This document shows positions 50,942 to 58,803 of a DNA stretch of 64,000 bases, piece by piece; the first letter of the stretch is position 1; every line of letters begins with the position of its first letter. Under the pieces are notes generated by a model that worked only from the letters and a program-made list of their open reading frames with translations, was not told where the DNA came from and ran no database searches. Both the position numbers and the translations under genes were made by a program. Location of the stretch: the NCBI GenBank assembly GCA_934254585.1, contig CAKQLF010000001.1:124001-188000 (forward strand), in the 5' to 3' direction. The DNA comes from an uncultured Alphaproteobacteria bacterium (GTDB lineage: Bacteria > Pseudomonadota > Alphaproteobacteria > RF32 > CAG-239).

Positions 50942-50972
50942 AATATTATCAAGGGTATCTTGAGAAGGCAAA

Positions 50973-51764
50973 TCAATTGTCAATGCCAATAACACCTTCT
51001 TTGAAGGTAATCTGTACAAAACTATTTTCACCACGGCAAGCAGCGGCAACTACGGAAATAAGCCGTGGGTCGTTGAAGTCTATTGTGCCTTTTTTAGATG
51101 ATTCATCATATTTATTGCCATCATCACCTATGTAATTATTTTTTATTTTAAGATTATATCTTCCATCAGCACCTTGCACACACTTATTAATTTTATCATT
51201 CCTCTTATCAAAACATTGATTCCGACATTTACGTATTTCATCATCCATCTTATCATTACATTGATCAAAACATTTTCTCTCTTCCTCTATCTCTTTATGC
51301 AAACATTTACCCCAAGCGTCTTCGTCCCCGGGACCTTGAGATGAAATATATGCAGTTTCAACACTCTCTTTTAAGGGAATGGCGATATTATTAATAGCAG
51401 CCAAACACATTTCCGGTACTTCAGGATGAAAAGCTATACGATTAGTATCCATCCAAATATTTCCCCCCAACCCTGAATCTTCGCAATTTTTCCAACTTTC
51501 TGGACAAAGGCCGAGTGATTTCCTTATTTCTTTATTATATGGGACACTAAACGATTTGTCCTTGAGGGCGTATTCGTGGGCATCGGCAATCAGTTGGTTT
51601 GTTTCGGCAATGATTTTATTAACCTTAAACTGAGTCATCGCTTTGGAATAACCGGCAATGCCACCGACGGAGAGGACTGCAATTATGGCCAGAACACCGA
51701 GCATTTCAATCATACTTCTTCCTATCGGGTTTGTCTGTCTGGTCACTACTTGCGCTTTTCTCAC
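50973..51764 (-). CDS. Type IV pilin-like protein 4, cysteine-rich, no structured leader
   Basis: About 263 residues if started at GTG 51764 (GTG 51746 also possible). The prepilin segment IG/RSMIEMLGVLAIIAVLSV matches the cassettes, with Gly -1, Arg +1 and Glu +5. The head has LGLCPESWKNCEDSGLGGNI and an unusual insertion of short Cys-spaced repeats, CFDQCNDKMDDEIRKC then CFDKRNDKINKC. Unlike pilins 1-3, it is not preceded by the structured leader. The open frame runs on to 52088, but there it translates intergenic palindromes, so the longer start is rejected. No ATG lies between those palindromes and the Gly, so the real start must be GTG or lie unusually far upstream. Confidence 0.7.
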   Translation of the reverse strand: MRKAQVVTRQTNPIGRSMIEMLGVLAIIAVLSVGGIAGYSKAMTQFKVNKIIAETNQLIADAHEYALKDKSFSVPYNKEIRKSLGLCPESWKNCEDSGLGGNIWMDTNRIAFHPEVPEMCLAAINNIAIPLKESVETAYISSQGPGDEDAWGKCLHKEIEEERKCFDQCNDKMDDEIRKCRNQCFDKRNDKINKCVQGADGRYNLKIKNNYIGDDGNKYDESSKKGTIDFNDPRLISVVAAACRGENSFVQITFKEGVIGIDN

Positions 51765-51812
51765 TCGTGTACTACTCTGTACACGTCGTTCCAAAAGTGC
51801 GGCGTATTGACG
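51738..51812. repeat. GTAC-core element, copy F
   Basis: GTGTACTACTCTGTACACG at about 51767-51785 carries the GTAC-N-GTAC core, with near-complementary arms GCGCTTTT (51752-51759) and AAAAGTGC (51794-51801). It overlaps the presumed start region of pilin 4 and could affect its translation. Confidence 0.6.
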
Positions 51813-51881
51813 CACGACATCCAATCCCTTGAATGTGATAGTGGTTTTCTTTTTATAGTCAATTCCCCTCTCAACATTGTC

Positions 51882-51932
51882 ATTGCCGGACGTGATCCGG
51901 CAATCTAGATTCGCGGGTCTGGGCCCGCGAAT
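51882..51932. repeat. Pair of GTCATT-type alphaproteobacterial palindromes
   Basis: ATTGCCGGA (51882-51890) pairs with TCCGGCAAT (51896-51904), and ATTCGCGGG (51909-51917) with CCCGCGAAT (51924-51932), flanked by GTC and GAC. Short GC-rich hairpins of this design are scattered in many alphaproteobacterial genomes. Confidence 0.8.
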
Positions 51933-51995
51933 GACCTGTAAAAGGTGTTTTAAAACCTCGCAACAAATACTAAGCCAACACCTCCAGCTACCGTC

Positions 51996-52112
51996 ATTCT
52001 CGGGCTTGTCCCGAGAATCTTGTGCGAACCGACACTTATGTAATAATAAGGCAAATTTATTGACTAGGTTAGTACCTTGTTGCGACAAGATTAACGGGGC
52101 AAGCCCGTTAAT
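51996..52112. repeat. Two further GTCATT-type palindromes
   Basis: ATTCTCGGG (51996-52004)/CCCGAGAAT (52010-52018) and ATTAACGGG (52090-52098)/CCCGTTAAT (52104-52112). The stems differ from each other and from the pair at 51882 but keep the ATT-N-GGG outline. Confidence 0.8.
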
Positions 52113-52522
52113 GACTGGTGCTAGAATTGCTTGCTTTGTGCCGCCTGCCAGTTTCGTGCTGTGCTTGTTATTCTCGCATACATCATTTTTTCTGAAAAAA
52201 CTTGTAAAAACGCCTGTAGCGGCAGAAAAGGTGCTTTTAATCAGACATCTAGGATTTGCAGAGAGAGAGAGAGAGACCTTTGAATAGCTTATTCATTTTT
52301 ATATTCTCCTGTGAGTTTATATTTGCTCTCAGTGTACTTAAAAAAAATTAAAAATACCTTAATCCTAATCTGATAATTTTTTTGAACTTCTGATATCCGC
52401 TCGAAAGTGAGAGTTTAATTTTTTTTCAAGCTATAGTTAAAAGCAAAGCGGCAATTTTTCCATTCTCAATAGTTCGTTCTCTGTTTTTATGTTACACGGT
52501 TGCGTATAATCATAAAAAAACT
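52113..52522. other. Noncoding stretch before leuS
   Basis: No supported gene. It contains a (GA)7 microsatellite at 52261-52274 followed by CCTTTGAATAG, resembling the GAGAGACCTCTGAAT after pilin 4. The rest is AT-rich. Confidence 0.4.
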
Positions 52523-52551
52523 TTGAAATTTGGAAAACAGTGTGGTAATTT
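52523..52551 (+). promoter_or_regulatory. Candidate leuS promoter
   Basis: TTGAAA at 52523-52528, 17-base spacer, TAATTT at 52546-52551, 40 bases before leuS. A TATAAT at 52505-52510 without a good -35 is the alternative. Confidence 0.45.
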
Positions 52552-52590
52552 GAACGCAGTTTTAAATGTTTAACACGGAGAAAATAACTA

Positions 52591-55071
52591 ATGTCGGGGA
52601 AAGCCAGATATAACGGAAAAGAATCGTTTGCCGAATGGCAAAAAGAATGGCAGTTGGAAGATAGATATAACTTTCGTTCAATTGAAGCTAAATGGCAAAA
52701 AATTTGGAATGATGAAAAAGCTTATAAGGTGGAAATAGACCACTCTAAACCAAAGTTTTATGCCTTGGTTGAATTTCCGTATCCGTCAGGCGCGGGATTG
52801 CACGTTGGGCACCCTCGTTCTTATACGGCTTTAGACGTGGTTTCTCGCAAAAAGAGAATGCAGGGCTTCAATGTTTTGTATCCGATGGGATTTGATGCGT
52901 TTGGTCTGCCGGCCGAAAATTACGCCATTAAAACCGGTGTGCATCCGGCAATTTCCACTAAACAAAATATTGAAAACTTTACCCGTCAACTGAAATCAAT
53001 CGGTTTTAGTTTTGATTGGGACAGAAGTTTCGCTACTTGCGATCCGGAATATTATAAATGGACACAATGGATGTTTATTCAGCTGTGGAAACACGGCTTG
53101 GCCTATAAATCTAAAATGGCTATTAACTGGTGTCCGTCTTGCAAGGTGGGATTGGCTAACGAAGAAGTTGTCAACGGCTGTTGCGAGCGTTGCGGCGCGC
53201 CGGTGGTTCGTCGTGATAAAGAGCAGTGGATGGTGGCTATCACCAAATATGCCGACAGACTTATCGATGATTTGAAAGAAGTTGACTTTATCGACCGTGT
53301 GCGTTCTACCCAAATTAACTGGATTGGTCGTTCCGAGGGCGCGGAATTGAACTTTGAACTGACGGATAACGAGGGCAATTCTTTAGGTAAAAATATGGTT
53401 GTTTATACCACACGGCCGGATACAACTTTTGGCGTGACTTATACGGTTATGGCTCCGGAGCACGAATTTGTCAAAGAACTGATGAATCGTTTTGAAAATG
53501 CTGCCGAGGTACAGAACTATATTGATGAAGCGGCTAAAAAATCAGAATTGCAACGTACAGCCGACACCACCAAAACCGGTGTGGAATTAAAAGGTGTTAA
53601 GGCAAAGAATCCGTTTACCGGCAAATTAATTCCGGTGTTTATTTCCGACTATGTTTTAACCGGTTACGGAACCGGTGCCATTATGGCTGTTCCGGCGCAT
53701 GACCAACGTGACTATGATTTTGCTAAAGTGTTTAATTTGCCGATTATCCAAGTTTTGGACGGCGGAGATATTTCGGAAAAAGCTTGGGAAGAAGACGGCA
53801 AGCATATCAATTCCGGTTTCTTGGATGGTATGGATAAAAAAGAAGCTATGGCCGCGGCCATTAAATATGCCGAAGAAAAAGGCTTTGGTAAGGCTAAAGT
53901 CAACTTTAAACTGCGCGACTGGGTGTTCTCGCGCCAACGCTATTGGGGCGAACCTATTCCAATGGTATATTGCGAGCATTGTGGGTGGCAACCGATTCCG
54001 GAAGACCAACTTCCGCTGAAATTGCCTGATGTGCCGGATTATCGTCCGAATGATAACGGCGACTCTCCTTTGGCCAATGCAACAGAGTGGGTGAAAACCA
54101 CTTGTCCGTGTTGCGGCGGTCCTGCTCGTCGTGAAACCGACGTAATGCCGAACTGGGCAGGCTCTTCGTGGTATTTCTTGCGCTATTGCGACCCGCACAA
54201 CGACAAAGAATTTGCCTCTAAAGAAGCTTTGGACTATTGGATGAATGTCGATTGGTATAACGGCGGTATGGAGCACACCACGCTGCACTTGTTGTATTCT
54301 CGTTTTTGGCATAAATTTTTGTATGACTGCGGTTATGTGCCAATGCCCGAGCCATATCACAAACGTACGTCACACGGTATGATTTTGGCGGCCAACGGCG
54401 AAAAAATGTCAAAATCCCGCGGTAATGTCGTAAATCCTGACGATATTGTTTCCACTTATGGTGCCGATACATTCCGTCTGTATGAAATGTTTATCGGACC
54501 GTTTGACCAAGTGGCAATGTGGTCGGAAGAAAGTTTGAACGGTGTTTATCGTTTTGTCAGCAAAGTGTATGCTTTGTTTAAGAAAGTGTCAAAAGACGCT
54601 AAACCGACGGCTGACGATTTGCGGGCTATGCATAAGTGTATTTTGGAAGTGACCGAGCGAATCGATACAATGAAATTTAACACCGCGGTTTCATCGCTGA
54701 TGATTTATGTTAATTATCTGGCTGATTTGACACAGATTCCGGCGGAAATGTATGAAACTTTGATTAAACTGTTAAGTCCGTTTACTCCGCATCTGGCCGA
54801 GGAAATGTGGGCGCGTTTGGGATATGATACTTTGGTTATTACCGAGGAATGGCCTCACGGCGACGCTAAACTAGCCGAAGATAATATGGTGACAATGGGC
54901 GTGCAAATGAATGGCAAAATGCGCGGCACTATCTCGGTTGCTAAAGATGCTTCACGCGAAGAAGTGGAAAAAGCCGCCTTGGCTTTGGAAAATGTCGCCC
55001 GTCAACTTGAGGGGCTGTCGGTCAAAAAGATTATTGTCGTACCAAATAGGATTGTAAACATTGTTGTATAA
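52591..55071 (+). CDS. leuS: Leucyl-tRNA synthetase, Clostridia-like type
   Basis: 826 residues, class I synthetase charging tRNA-Leu. HVGH in GLHVGHPRSYTALD is the HIGH motif and EKMSKSRGNVV the KMSKS loop. The editing domain is present (TTRPDTTFGVTYTVMAPEH, GTGAIMAVPAHDQRDYDFA). Two Cys pairs (CPSCKV/CCERC and CEHCGW/CPCCGG) suggest zinc sites. The block NVDWYNGGMEHTTLHLLYSR and FWHKFLYDCG is what I know from Clostridia-type LeuRS, where Alphaproteobacteria have a YIGGIEHA form. A foreign leuS may therefore have replaced the native one in the usual leuS-lptE-holA operon. GGAGAAAATAACTA precedes the ATG. Confidence 0.95.
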   Translation: MSGKARYNGKESFAEWQKEWQLEDRYNFRSIEAKWQKIWNDEKAYKVEIDHSKPKFYALVEFPYPSGAGLHVGHPRSYTALDVVSRKKRMQGFNVLYPMGFDAFGLPAENYAIKTGVHPAISTKQNIENFTRQLKSIGFSFDWDRSFATCDPEYYKWTQWMFIQLWKHGLAYKSKMAINWCPSCKVGLANEEVVNGCCERCGAPVVRRDKEQWMVAITKYADRLIDDLKEVDFIDRVRSTQINWIGRSEGAELNFELTDNEGNSLGKNMVVYTTRPDTTFGVTYTVMAPEHEFVKELMNRFENAAEVQNYIDEAAKKSELQRTADTTKTGVELKGVKAKNPFTGKLIPVFISDYVLTGYGTGAIMAVPAHDQRDYDFAKVFNLPIIQVLDGGDISEKAWEEDGKHINSGFLDGMDKKEAMAAAIKYAEEKGFGKAKVNFKLRDWVFSRQRYWGEPIPMVYCEHCGWQPIPEDQLPLKLPDVPDYRPNDNGDSPLANATEWVKTTCPCCGGPARRETDVMPNWAGSSWYFLRYCDPHNDKEFASKEALDYWMNVDWYNGGMEHTTLHLLYSRFWHKFLYDCGYVPMPEPYHKRTSHGMILAANGEKMSKSRGNVVNPDDIVSTYGADTFRLYEMFIGPFDQVAMWSEESLNGVYRFVSKVYALFKKVSKDAKPTADDLRAMHKCILEVTERIDTMKFNTAVSSLMIYVNYLADLTQIPAEMYETLIKLLSPFTPHLAEEMWARLGYDTLVITEEWPHGDAKLAEDNMVTMGVQMNGKMRGTISVAKDASREEVEKAALALENVARQLEGLSVKKIIVVPNRIVNIVV

Positions 55072-55627
55072 GGCAAAAATAGGAATAATTTTGGCGGCGG
55101 TTTGCGGACTTGCCGCCTGTGGGTTTGAGCCGTTGTATGTGGAAAAAACAGCCGGTAACGATTTGTGGTATTATAATAATAAATTTGATACCGATATTGT
55201 GCGGGAAATGGCGCAAATAAAAATTGAAACGGTAACCGATCGTATAGGCCAGATGATTAAAAATGAGCTTATGGATACGTTTAATCCGTATGGAACGCCA
55301 AAGTGCGCAAAGTATTTCTTAAAAATTCAGCCGGTTAATTCGGAAACCGTGCAACAGGCTTTGCGTGACGATATCACCGCAACCCGTGAAAAAGTTAAAT
55401 ATACGGTTGACTATTCTCTTTGGAGTAAAGAAAACGGGCAATTGGTCAGCGGCCGAAGCTGGATTTATTTGAGCTATGACTTGTTGGATAATCCGTATTC
55501 AACCACAATGGATAAGAAAAAAGTGGAAAAAGACGGAGCGAAGATTATGGCTAACGATATTTCTTTGCGAATTGGTGCTTATTTCCATTCATTAAAAACA
55601 AAACGCGGTAACCCAAATGAATTTTAA
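55061..55627 (+). CDS. lptE: LPS-assembly lipoprotein LptE-like
   Basis: 188 residues. The lipobox is LAAVCGLAACGF, so the chain is lipidated at the Cys of AACGF. The mature part ends with KVEKDGAKIMANDISLRIGA, as in alphaproteobacterial LptE, the plug of the LptD barrel that inserts LPS in the outer membrane. No ATG is available: the start is TTG 55061 (or 55064), inside the leuS end. The position between leuS and holA is the usual one. Confidence 0.85.
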   Translation: MLYKAKIGIILAAVCGLAACGFEPLYVEKTAGNDLWYYNNKFDTDIVREMAQIKIETVTDRIGQMIKNELMDTFNPYGTPKCAKYFLKIQPVNSETVQQALRDDITATREKVKYTVDYSLWSKENGQLVSGRSWIYLSYDLLDNPYSTTMDKKKVEKDGAKIMANDISLRIGAYFHSLKTKRGNPNEF

Positions 55628-56654
55628 ACCGGCGCAACTAGATAGTTTTTGTAAAAATCCTAACCCTGATGTAAAGTGCGTGATTTTGTTCGGCAACAAT
55701 GAGGGAACTATTGCAATGCTCCAAAAAAAGTGCGCGGAGGCGGTTTGCGAAAACATACAAGACGCTTTTCGTTGCGCCTCTTTGGAAATGAGTGAAATAT
55801 CTAAGGACGGGCAGGAGATATACGCTGAATATTATGCCCAATCTCTAATGGGGGGCAGACGGGCGGTTATTGTCAGAAATGGTGATAATAATTTAGCCGC
55901 GGTTTTGAAAAATTTAATTCCTGAAACAAAGTCGGATAATCTGCTGATTGTTTGCTCGACTTCCTTAAATACTAAGTCATCTTTGATAACTTGGGCAAAA
56001 GATAGGTCTGATGTTATAATTTTCGGCTGCTATGAAGACCGAGAAGAAAATATAGCCGAATCGGCGGCAGCTATGATGCGGGCACAGGGGCTGAATTTTG
56101 ACACGGCAACTCTACAGGTTTTATGCTCGCGATTGTCGCCGGATAGAAAAATCAATCAAAATGAAATTGATAAACTTGCTATGTATTTGGGCGAGCGCAA
56201 AAATGTGACAATAGATGATGTTAAGGCGGCAGTAAGTGACGTGGCCGGAGCAAATTATGAGGATTTTTGCTATTATGTGGCCGGCGGAGAGGTGATGAAA
56301 GCTTGCGCAATGTTTGAACGTCTGCTGAAAGAAGGCGAGGAAGCGGCGACAATTATTCGGCAACTGACCTATCATTTTAACAAGCTTTTGAGCTGTGCCG
56401 CACAAACTGAAAGCGGAAAATCAACAGAAGAAGCGGTAAAATATCTTCGACCGCCGTTGATGTTCTATCGAAAATCGTCTTTTATGCAACAACTCAGAAT
56501 TTGGACGCGCGAGCGTTTATTAGGCGCGCTTTCTATGCTATATGACTGTGAGCGTGATTGCAAAACCACTAATTTGCCAACGGAGCAGGTGGCGTCGTAT
56601 TGTGTTATGCGTGTATCTAGTGCCGCCAGAAAGTTCTCAGCGCAACGTGCCTAA
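55617..56654 (+). CDS. holA: DNA polymerase III subunit delta
   Basis: 345 residues. CVILFGNNEGTIAMLQKK near the start, SLMGGRRAVIVRNGDNN, CYEDREENIAESAAAMMRAQ and the C-terminal LERLLKEGEEAATIIRQLTY are HolA blocks. Delta opens the beta clamp in the clamp loader. ATG 55617 overlaps the lptE stop by 11 bases; last gene of the leuS operon. Confidence 0.92.
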   Translation: MNFKPAQLDSFCKNPNPDVKCVILFGNNEGTIAMLQKKCAEAVCENIQDAFRCASLEMSEISKDGQEIYAEYYAQSLMGGRRAVIVRNGDNNLAAVLKNLIPETKSDNLLIVCSTSLNTKSSLITWAKDRSDVIIFGCYEDREENIAESAAAMMRAQGLNFDTATLQVLCSRLSPDRKINQNEIDKLAMYLGERKNVTIDDVKAAVSDVAGANYEDFCYYVAGGEVMKACAMFERLLKEGEEAATIIRQLTYHFNKLLSCAAQTESGKSTEEAVKYLRPPLMFYRKSSFMQQLRIWTRERLLGALSMLYDCERDCKTTNLPTEQVASYCVMRVSSAARKFSAQRA

Positions 56655-56664
56655 CGGCACATCT

Positions 56665-56836
56665 AAAGGCAACTTACGTTCATTCAGAAAATTCGTGTAC
56701 TTCTTTGTACACTAGGATTTTCTTCAGAACTAGAGTTGCCTTTATCTGCACCATTATCCACATTGCTTGGTAGAGTAGGTGTTTTTGTACACGTCGCTTA
56801 AAAATCCCGTCGCATTAAGCTTATTCACTGAGCTTT
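56665..56836. repeat. GTAC-core elements, copies G and H
   Basis: Copy G: AAAGGCAACT (56665-56674) pairs with AGTTGCCTTT (56734-56743); inside, AGAAAAT/ATTTTCT and GTGTACTTCTTTGTACAC, whose GTGTAC/GTACAC form their own stem. Copy H (56780-56836) is a worn right half: TTTGTACACGTCGC, CCGTCGCATTAAGC, TTATTCACTGAGC. They follow the holA stop at once and may terminate it. Confidence 0.75.
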
Positions 56837-56840
56837 CTAT

Positions 56841-56877
56841 GTTTGTAATCTAAACGTGTAATTTATTTTCTTTTCTT
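56841..56877 (+). repeat. 37-bp direct repeat, left copy
   Basis: A 37-base sequence beginning GTTTGTAATCTAAACGTGTA. It recurs with one mismatch and in the same orientation at 58179-58215, so the small-peptide locus and pilin cassette 3 lie between two direct repeats. Confidence 0.8.
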
Positions 56878-56904
56878 GATTTCTAAAAACAATGTTGCTA
56901 TAAA
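56876..56904 (+). promoter_or_regulatory. Promoter of the small hydrophobic peptide locus
   Basis: TTGATT at 56876-56881, exactly 17 bases, TATAAA at 56899-56904. Transcription would start near 56911, at the base of the first leader hairpin. Confidence 0.7.
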
Positions 56905-56908
56905 ATTT

Positions 56909-57081
56909 AACGTCCGGTGTTGCACCACTGGACGTTATATTAACTTCGAAAGGGTTAAACCCTCTTTTAACTCTATCTAGGTTAAAGATAACCTATTTTT
57001 GTATAAAAGTCAAGACTTTTAGCAAATTTAGGTGGGTTTATCCCTTTCGTAACTGCTCAATAGAGCTGAAAGGTGAAAGAG
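56909..57081 (+). promoter_or_regulatory. Highly folded leader of the small peptide mRNA
   Basis: Four helices are seen: AACGTCC/GGACGTT (56909-56915 with 56930-56936, inner GTG/CAC); a 16-bp stem, one mismatch, between CGAAAGGGTTAAACCC (56947-56962) and GGGTTTATCCCTTTCG (57034-57049); and within it TAGGTTA/TAACCTA (56978-56995) and AAAAGTC/GACTTTT (57005-57020). The leader is more than twice as long as the peptide gene, as in type I toxin mRNAs. Confidence 0.65.
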
Positions 57082-57153
57082 ATGAACGATGTTATCAAAG
57101 TTCTAAGTATAATAATTCTTGTACTTAAAATCATCATCCTTCTATTAAAGTAG
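57082..57153 (+). CDS. 23-residue hydrophobic membrane peptide, type I toxin-like
   Basis: MNDVIKVLSIIILVLK then IIILLLK and stop TAG: a single hydrophobic helix bracketed by lysines. AAAGGTGAAAGAG gives a good ribosome site. The locus has its own promoter, folded leader and terminator. Size, hydrophobicity and leader resemble type I toxins such as TisB or Ibs, which insert in the inner membrane; no sequence homology is claimed. No antisense RNA is proved; on the opposite strand TATACT near 57104 is a possible -10. It may instead be a small membrane regulator. Confidence 0.55.
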   Translation: MNDVIKVLSIIILVLKIIILLLK

Positions 57154-57166
57154 TATAGTATGATGA

Positions 57167-57196
57167 GGCGGAGTTTTCAAGCTCCGCCCTTTGATA
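57167..57196 (+). terminator. Terminator of the small peptide gene
   Basis: GGCGGAG (57167-57173) pairs with CTCCGCC (57182-57188), then CTTTGATATTT. The T tract is weak but the GC stem is strong and is placed 13 bases after the stop. Confidence 0.7.
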
Positions 57197-57231
57197 TTTG
57201 AGAAAAAGTTTCATTTTTGTATTGCTTTATG

Positions 57232-57290
57232 GAGCTGTGTACGGCGAAAAAATTTTACTTCGCATTAAGCTCATTCTCGGAGCTTTCTAG
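57232..57290. repeat. GTAC-family element, copy I (right half)
   Basis: GTGTACGGCGAAAAAATTTT then ACTTCGCATTAAGCTCATTC repeats the right half of copy A, ending at the 3' end of pilin 3 (its last codons lie within the element's edge). Confidence 0.65.
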
Positions 57291-57889
57291 AATTTAAAAG
57301 TTATGGTCATATGTCGGCCAAAAGCCACATTTTTGCATTTTCTATTTGTTTCCGCAACGGTTTCATCAGTTAAATCTTGACCTCTATATATAACACTATA
57401 AGAAGAATTTTTATTTTCTGTTTTCCAACTACGTATTTCTCCAATTACATTAGCCAGTGGTTTTGCCACCTGTACAACATTGCGGCATAGTTCTTTATAG
57501 GGTGAAATTCCGTCTCCCTCAGTAGGTACATAATACAAACGAATGAAATAACATCTATAATAAATGCTATAGCCAACTTGAGCCTTAACACCGTATTTGT
57601 CTTGAATCCAATCATTATCATATTCTGTTCCTTCTGGAAGCAAACCCATAGCCCCAAACATAGGTGTCAAATCAACTTCGGTTTTATTGTCGATATTTGG
57701 AGGTAAATTGCTTTGCAATCTTATAACTCCGGATATCAGCTCTGTCAGCATATTACGCTGCACATTTGATTTCCATACGAACATCGCTTTGGAATAGCCG
57801 GAGATTCCAACGACGCTCAATACTCCAATAATAGCCAGTACTCCCAACATCTCTATCATTGAGCGACCTTTTTCAAAAGTGTTATTCAT
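57287..57889 (-). CDS. Type IV pilin-like protein, cassette 3
   Basis: 200 residues. MNNTFEKG/RSMIEMLGVLAI has the same prepilin site with Arg at +1, followed by IGVLSVVGISGYSKAMFVWK. The head is unlike pilins 1, 2 and 4 in sequence but keeps the order LGLLP-like turn (MFGAMGLLPEG), tyrosine-rich strands, a Cys before a helix (ELCRNVVQVAKPL), a late Cys (RKCKNV) and an aromatic end MTITFKF. A perfect AGGAGG lies 9 bases before ATG 57889, stronger than in the other cassettes. The DNA of the constant part is more diverged than between cassettes 1 and 2. Confidence 0.82.
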   Translation of the reverse strand: MNNTFEKGRSMIEMLGVLAIIGVLSVVGISGYSKAMFVWKSNVQRNMLTELISGVIRLQSNLPPNIDNKTEVDLTPMFGAMGLLPEGTEYDNDWIQDKYGVKAQVGYSIYYRCYFIRLYYVPTEGDGISPYKELCRNVVQVAKPLANVIGEIRSWKTENKNSSYSVIYRGQDLTDETVAETNRKCKNVAFGRHMTITFKF

Positions 57890-57913
57890 ATTTTCAAACC
57901 TCCTAAAAAACAT

Positions 57914-58099
57914 AAAACAAAACCCGCTGTCAGAAGCGGGCGGATGTTCGAAAACCGTAATACTATTAAAACGGCTCGGCCTATTTGGCGCATAGCCTTA
58001 TTTAGCCGACATCCGTCCATTAAGAGCAGAAGTCGGCATAACAAATTTTAAGTCGTTTATGCTAAAGCGACTAATAGTATTAAGGGTTTTCGACGCCCT
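57914..58099 (-). promoter_or_regulatory. Structured RNA leader with terminator, copy 3 (diverged, covarying)
   Basis: In the minus-strand sense: GGGCG, CGAAAACC and TAATACTATT on the 5' side pair perfectly with AATAGTATTA, GGTTTTCG and CGCCC on the 3' side. Compared with copy 1 both strands of the second and third helices changed together. AGTCG/CGACT, GCCGA/TCGGC and GGCT/GGCC hairpins are kept, as are the single-stranded GGCTAAATAAGGCTATG and the terminator CCCGCT/AGCGGG with TTTTGTTTT, whose loop differs. The pilin 3 start lies 24 bases on. Confidence 0.77.
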
Positions 58100-58178
58100 C
58101 GGCATATCTCTATACCTATAAATTTTGTAGCTTGAAAATGTAGAAAAGTAAAGAACTTTGTAAACAAGTTTAGTTTTT

Positions 58179-58215
58179 GTTTGTAATCTAAAAGTGTAAT
58201 TTATTTTCTTTTCTT
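58179..58215 (+). repeat. 37-bp direct repeat, right copy
   Basis: 36 of 37 bases equal the copy at 56841-56877 (C/A difference at position 15). Here no TATAAA promoter follows at the same distance, though AT-rich similarity continues for about 25 bases. Confidence 0.8.
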
Positions 58216-58251
58216 CTTAAAAATAAACAGAGTTGTATTGATAAATATGAA

Positions 58252-58282
58252 AAAATATCCTGAAATTTTTTCAGGATATTTT
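58252..58282. terminator. Bidirectional terminator before the 58290 gene end
   Basis: AAAATATCCTGAAA at 58252-58265 pairs with TTTCAGGATATTTT at 58269-58282; T runs on both strands. It ends the minus-strand gene 58290-58712. Confidence 0.85.
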
Positions 58283-58289
58283 TAAGTTG

Positions 58290-58712
58290 TTAGAAATTTT
58301 TTCTTTGCTTAACCAGATATTCTATCAGATTATCAATGTTATAAACCTTGCCCAGCAGGTGCACATAATATTCGTGGCCATAACATTCGCGATAGATAAG
58401 TCCGCCAAATTGGTTGAGAATGGAGGTGTCAACAGGCGTATAAAGCACAAAATCAGTTTTGTTATAAAACAGAAAACGTACTTTACCGCTAACATTCTCA
58501 TCCTTAAATATCCGCCAAAGGGTATAAAAAAGATGATAAACTTTATGAATTGCCCATTCATCAATATCCTCGAATTTTTCATCATCTTTGACAATGAGTA
58601 AATATAAAACACGAGTACCGCTCAAAGGAATTTCTTTGACGGAAAATTCCAAATCTTTGGGACAAGCTGGTTGGATTTTCAGCAAGATTTTCTCAATAAT
58701 TTCCTTTGTCAT
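58290..58712 (-). CDS. Hypothetical cytoplasmic protein
   Basis: 140 residues, no export signal. Mixed alpha-beta with several aromatic residues (VYHLFYTLWRIFKDE, YRECYGHEYYVHLLGKVY). No family recognised. It is monocistronic, between the pilin 3 island and a conserved enzyme gene. The ATG at 58712 has a weak ribosome site in AT-rich DNA. Confidence 0.6.
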   Translation of the reverse strand: MTKEIIEKILLKIQPACPKDLEFSVKEIPLSGTRVLYLLIVKDDEKFEDIDEWAIHKVYHLFYTLWRIFKDENVSGKVRFLFYNKTDFVLYTPVDTSILNQFGGLIYRECYGHEYYVHLLGKVYNIDNLIEYLVKQRKNF

Positions 58713-58803
58713 AACATAATTATTTTAGATGAAACATAAATATAAATTTTATGCCTCAAATAATGCGCCTTAATTATTTTTTTGTCAAGTTATTTAGACA
58801 ATT

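Noticed and set aside
51765..52088. N-terminal extension of pilin 4 to 52088
   Set aside because: The extra codons translate intergenic palindromes (for example SRDKPENDG), and the prepilin signal must be near the N-terminus.
56909..57153. Two-piece tmRNA coding segment
   Set aside because: The small ORF does not encode a tag ending in AA residues and no tRNA-like domain is found.
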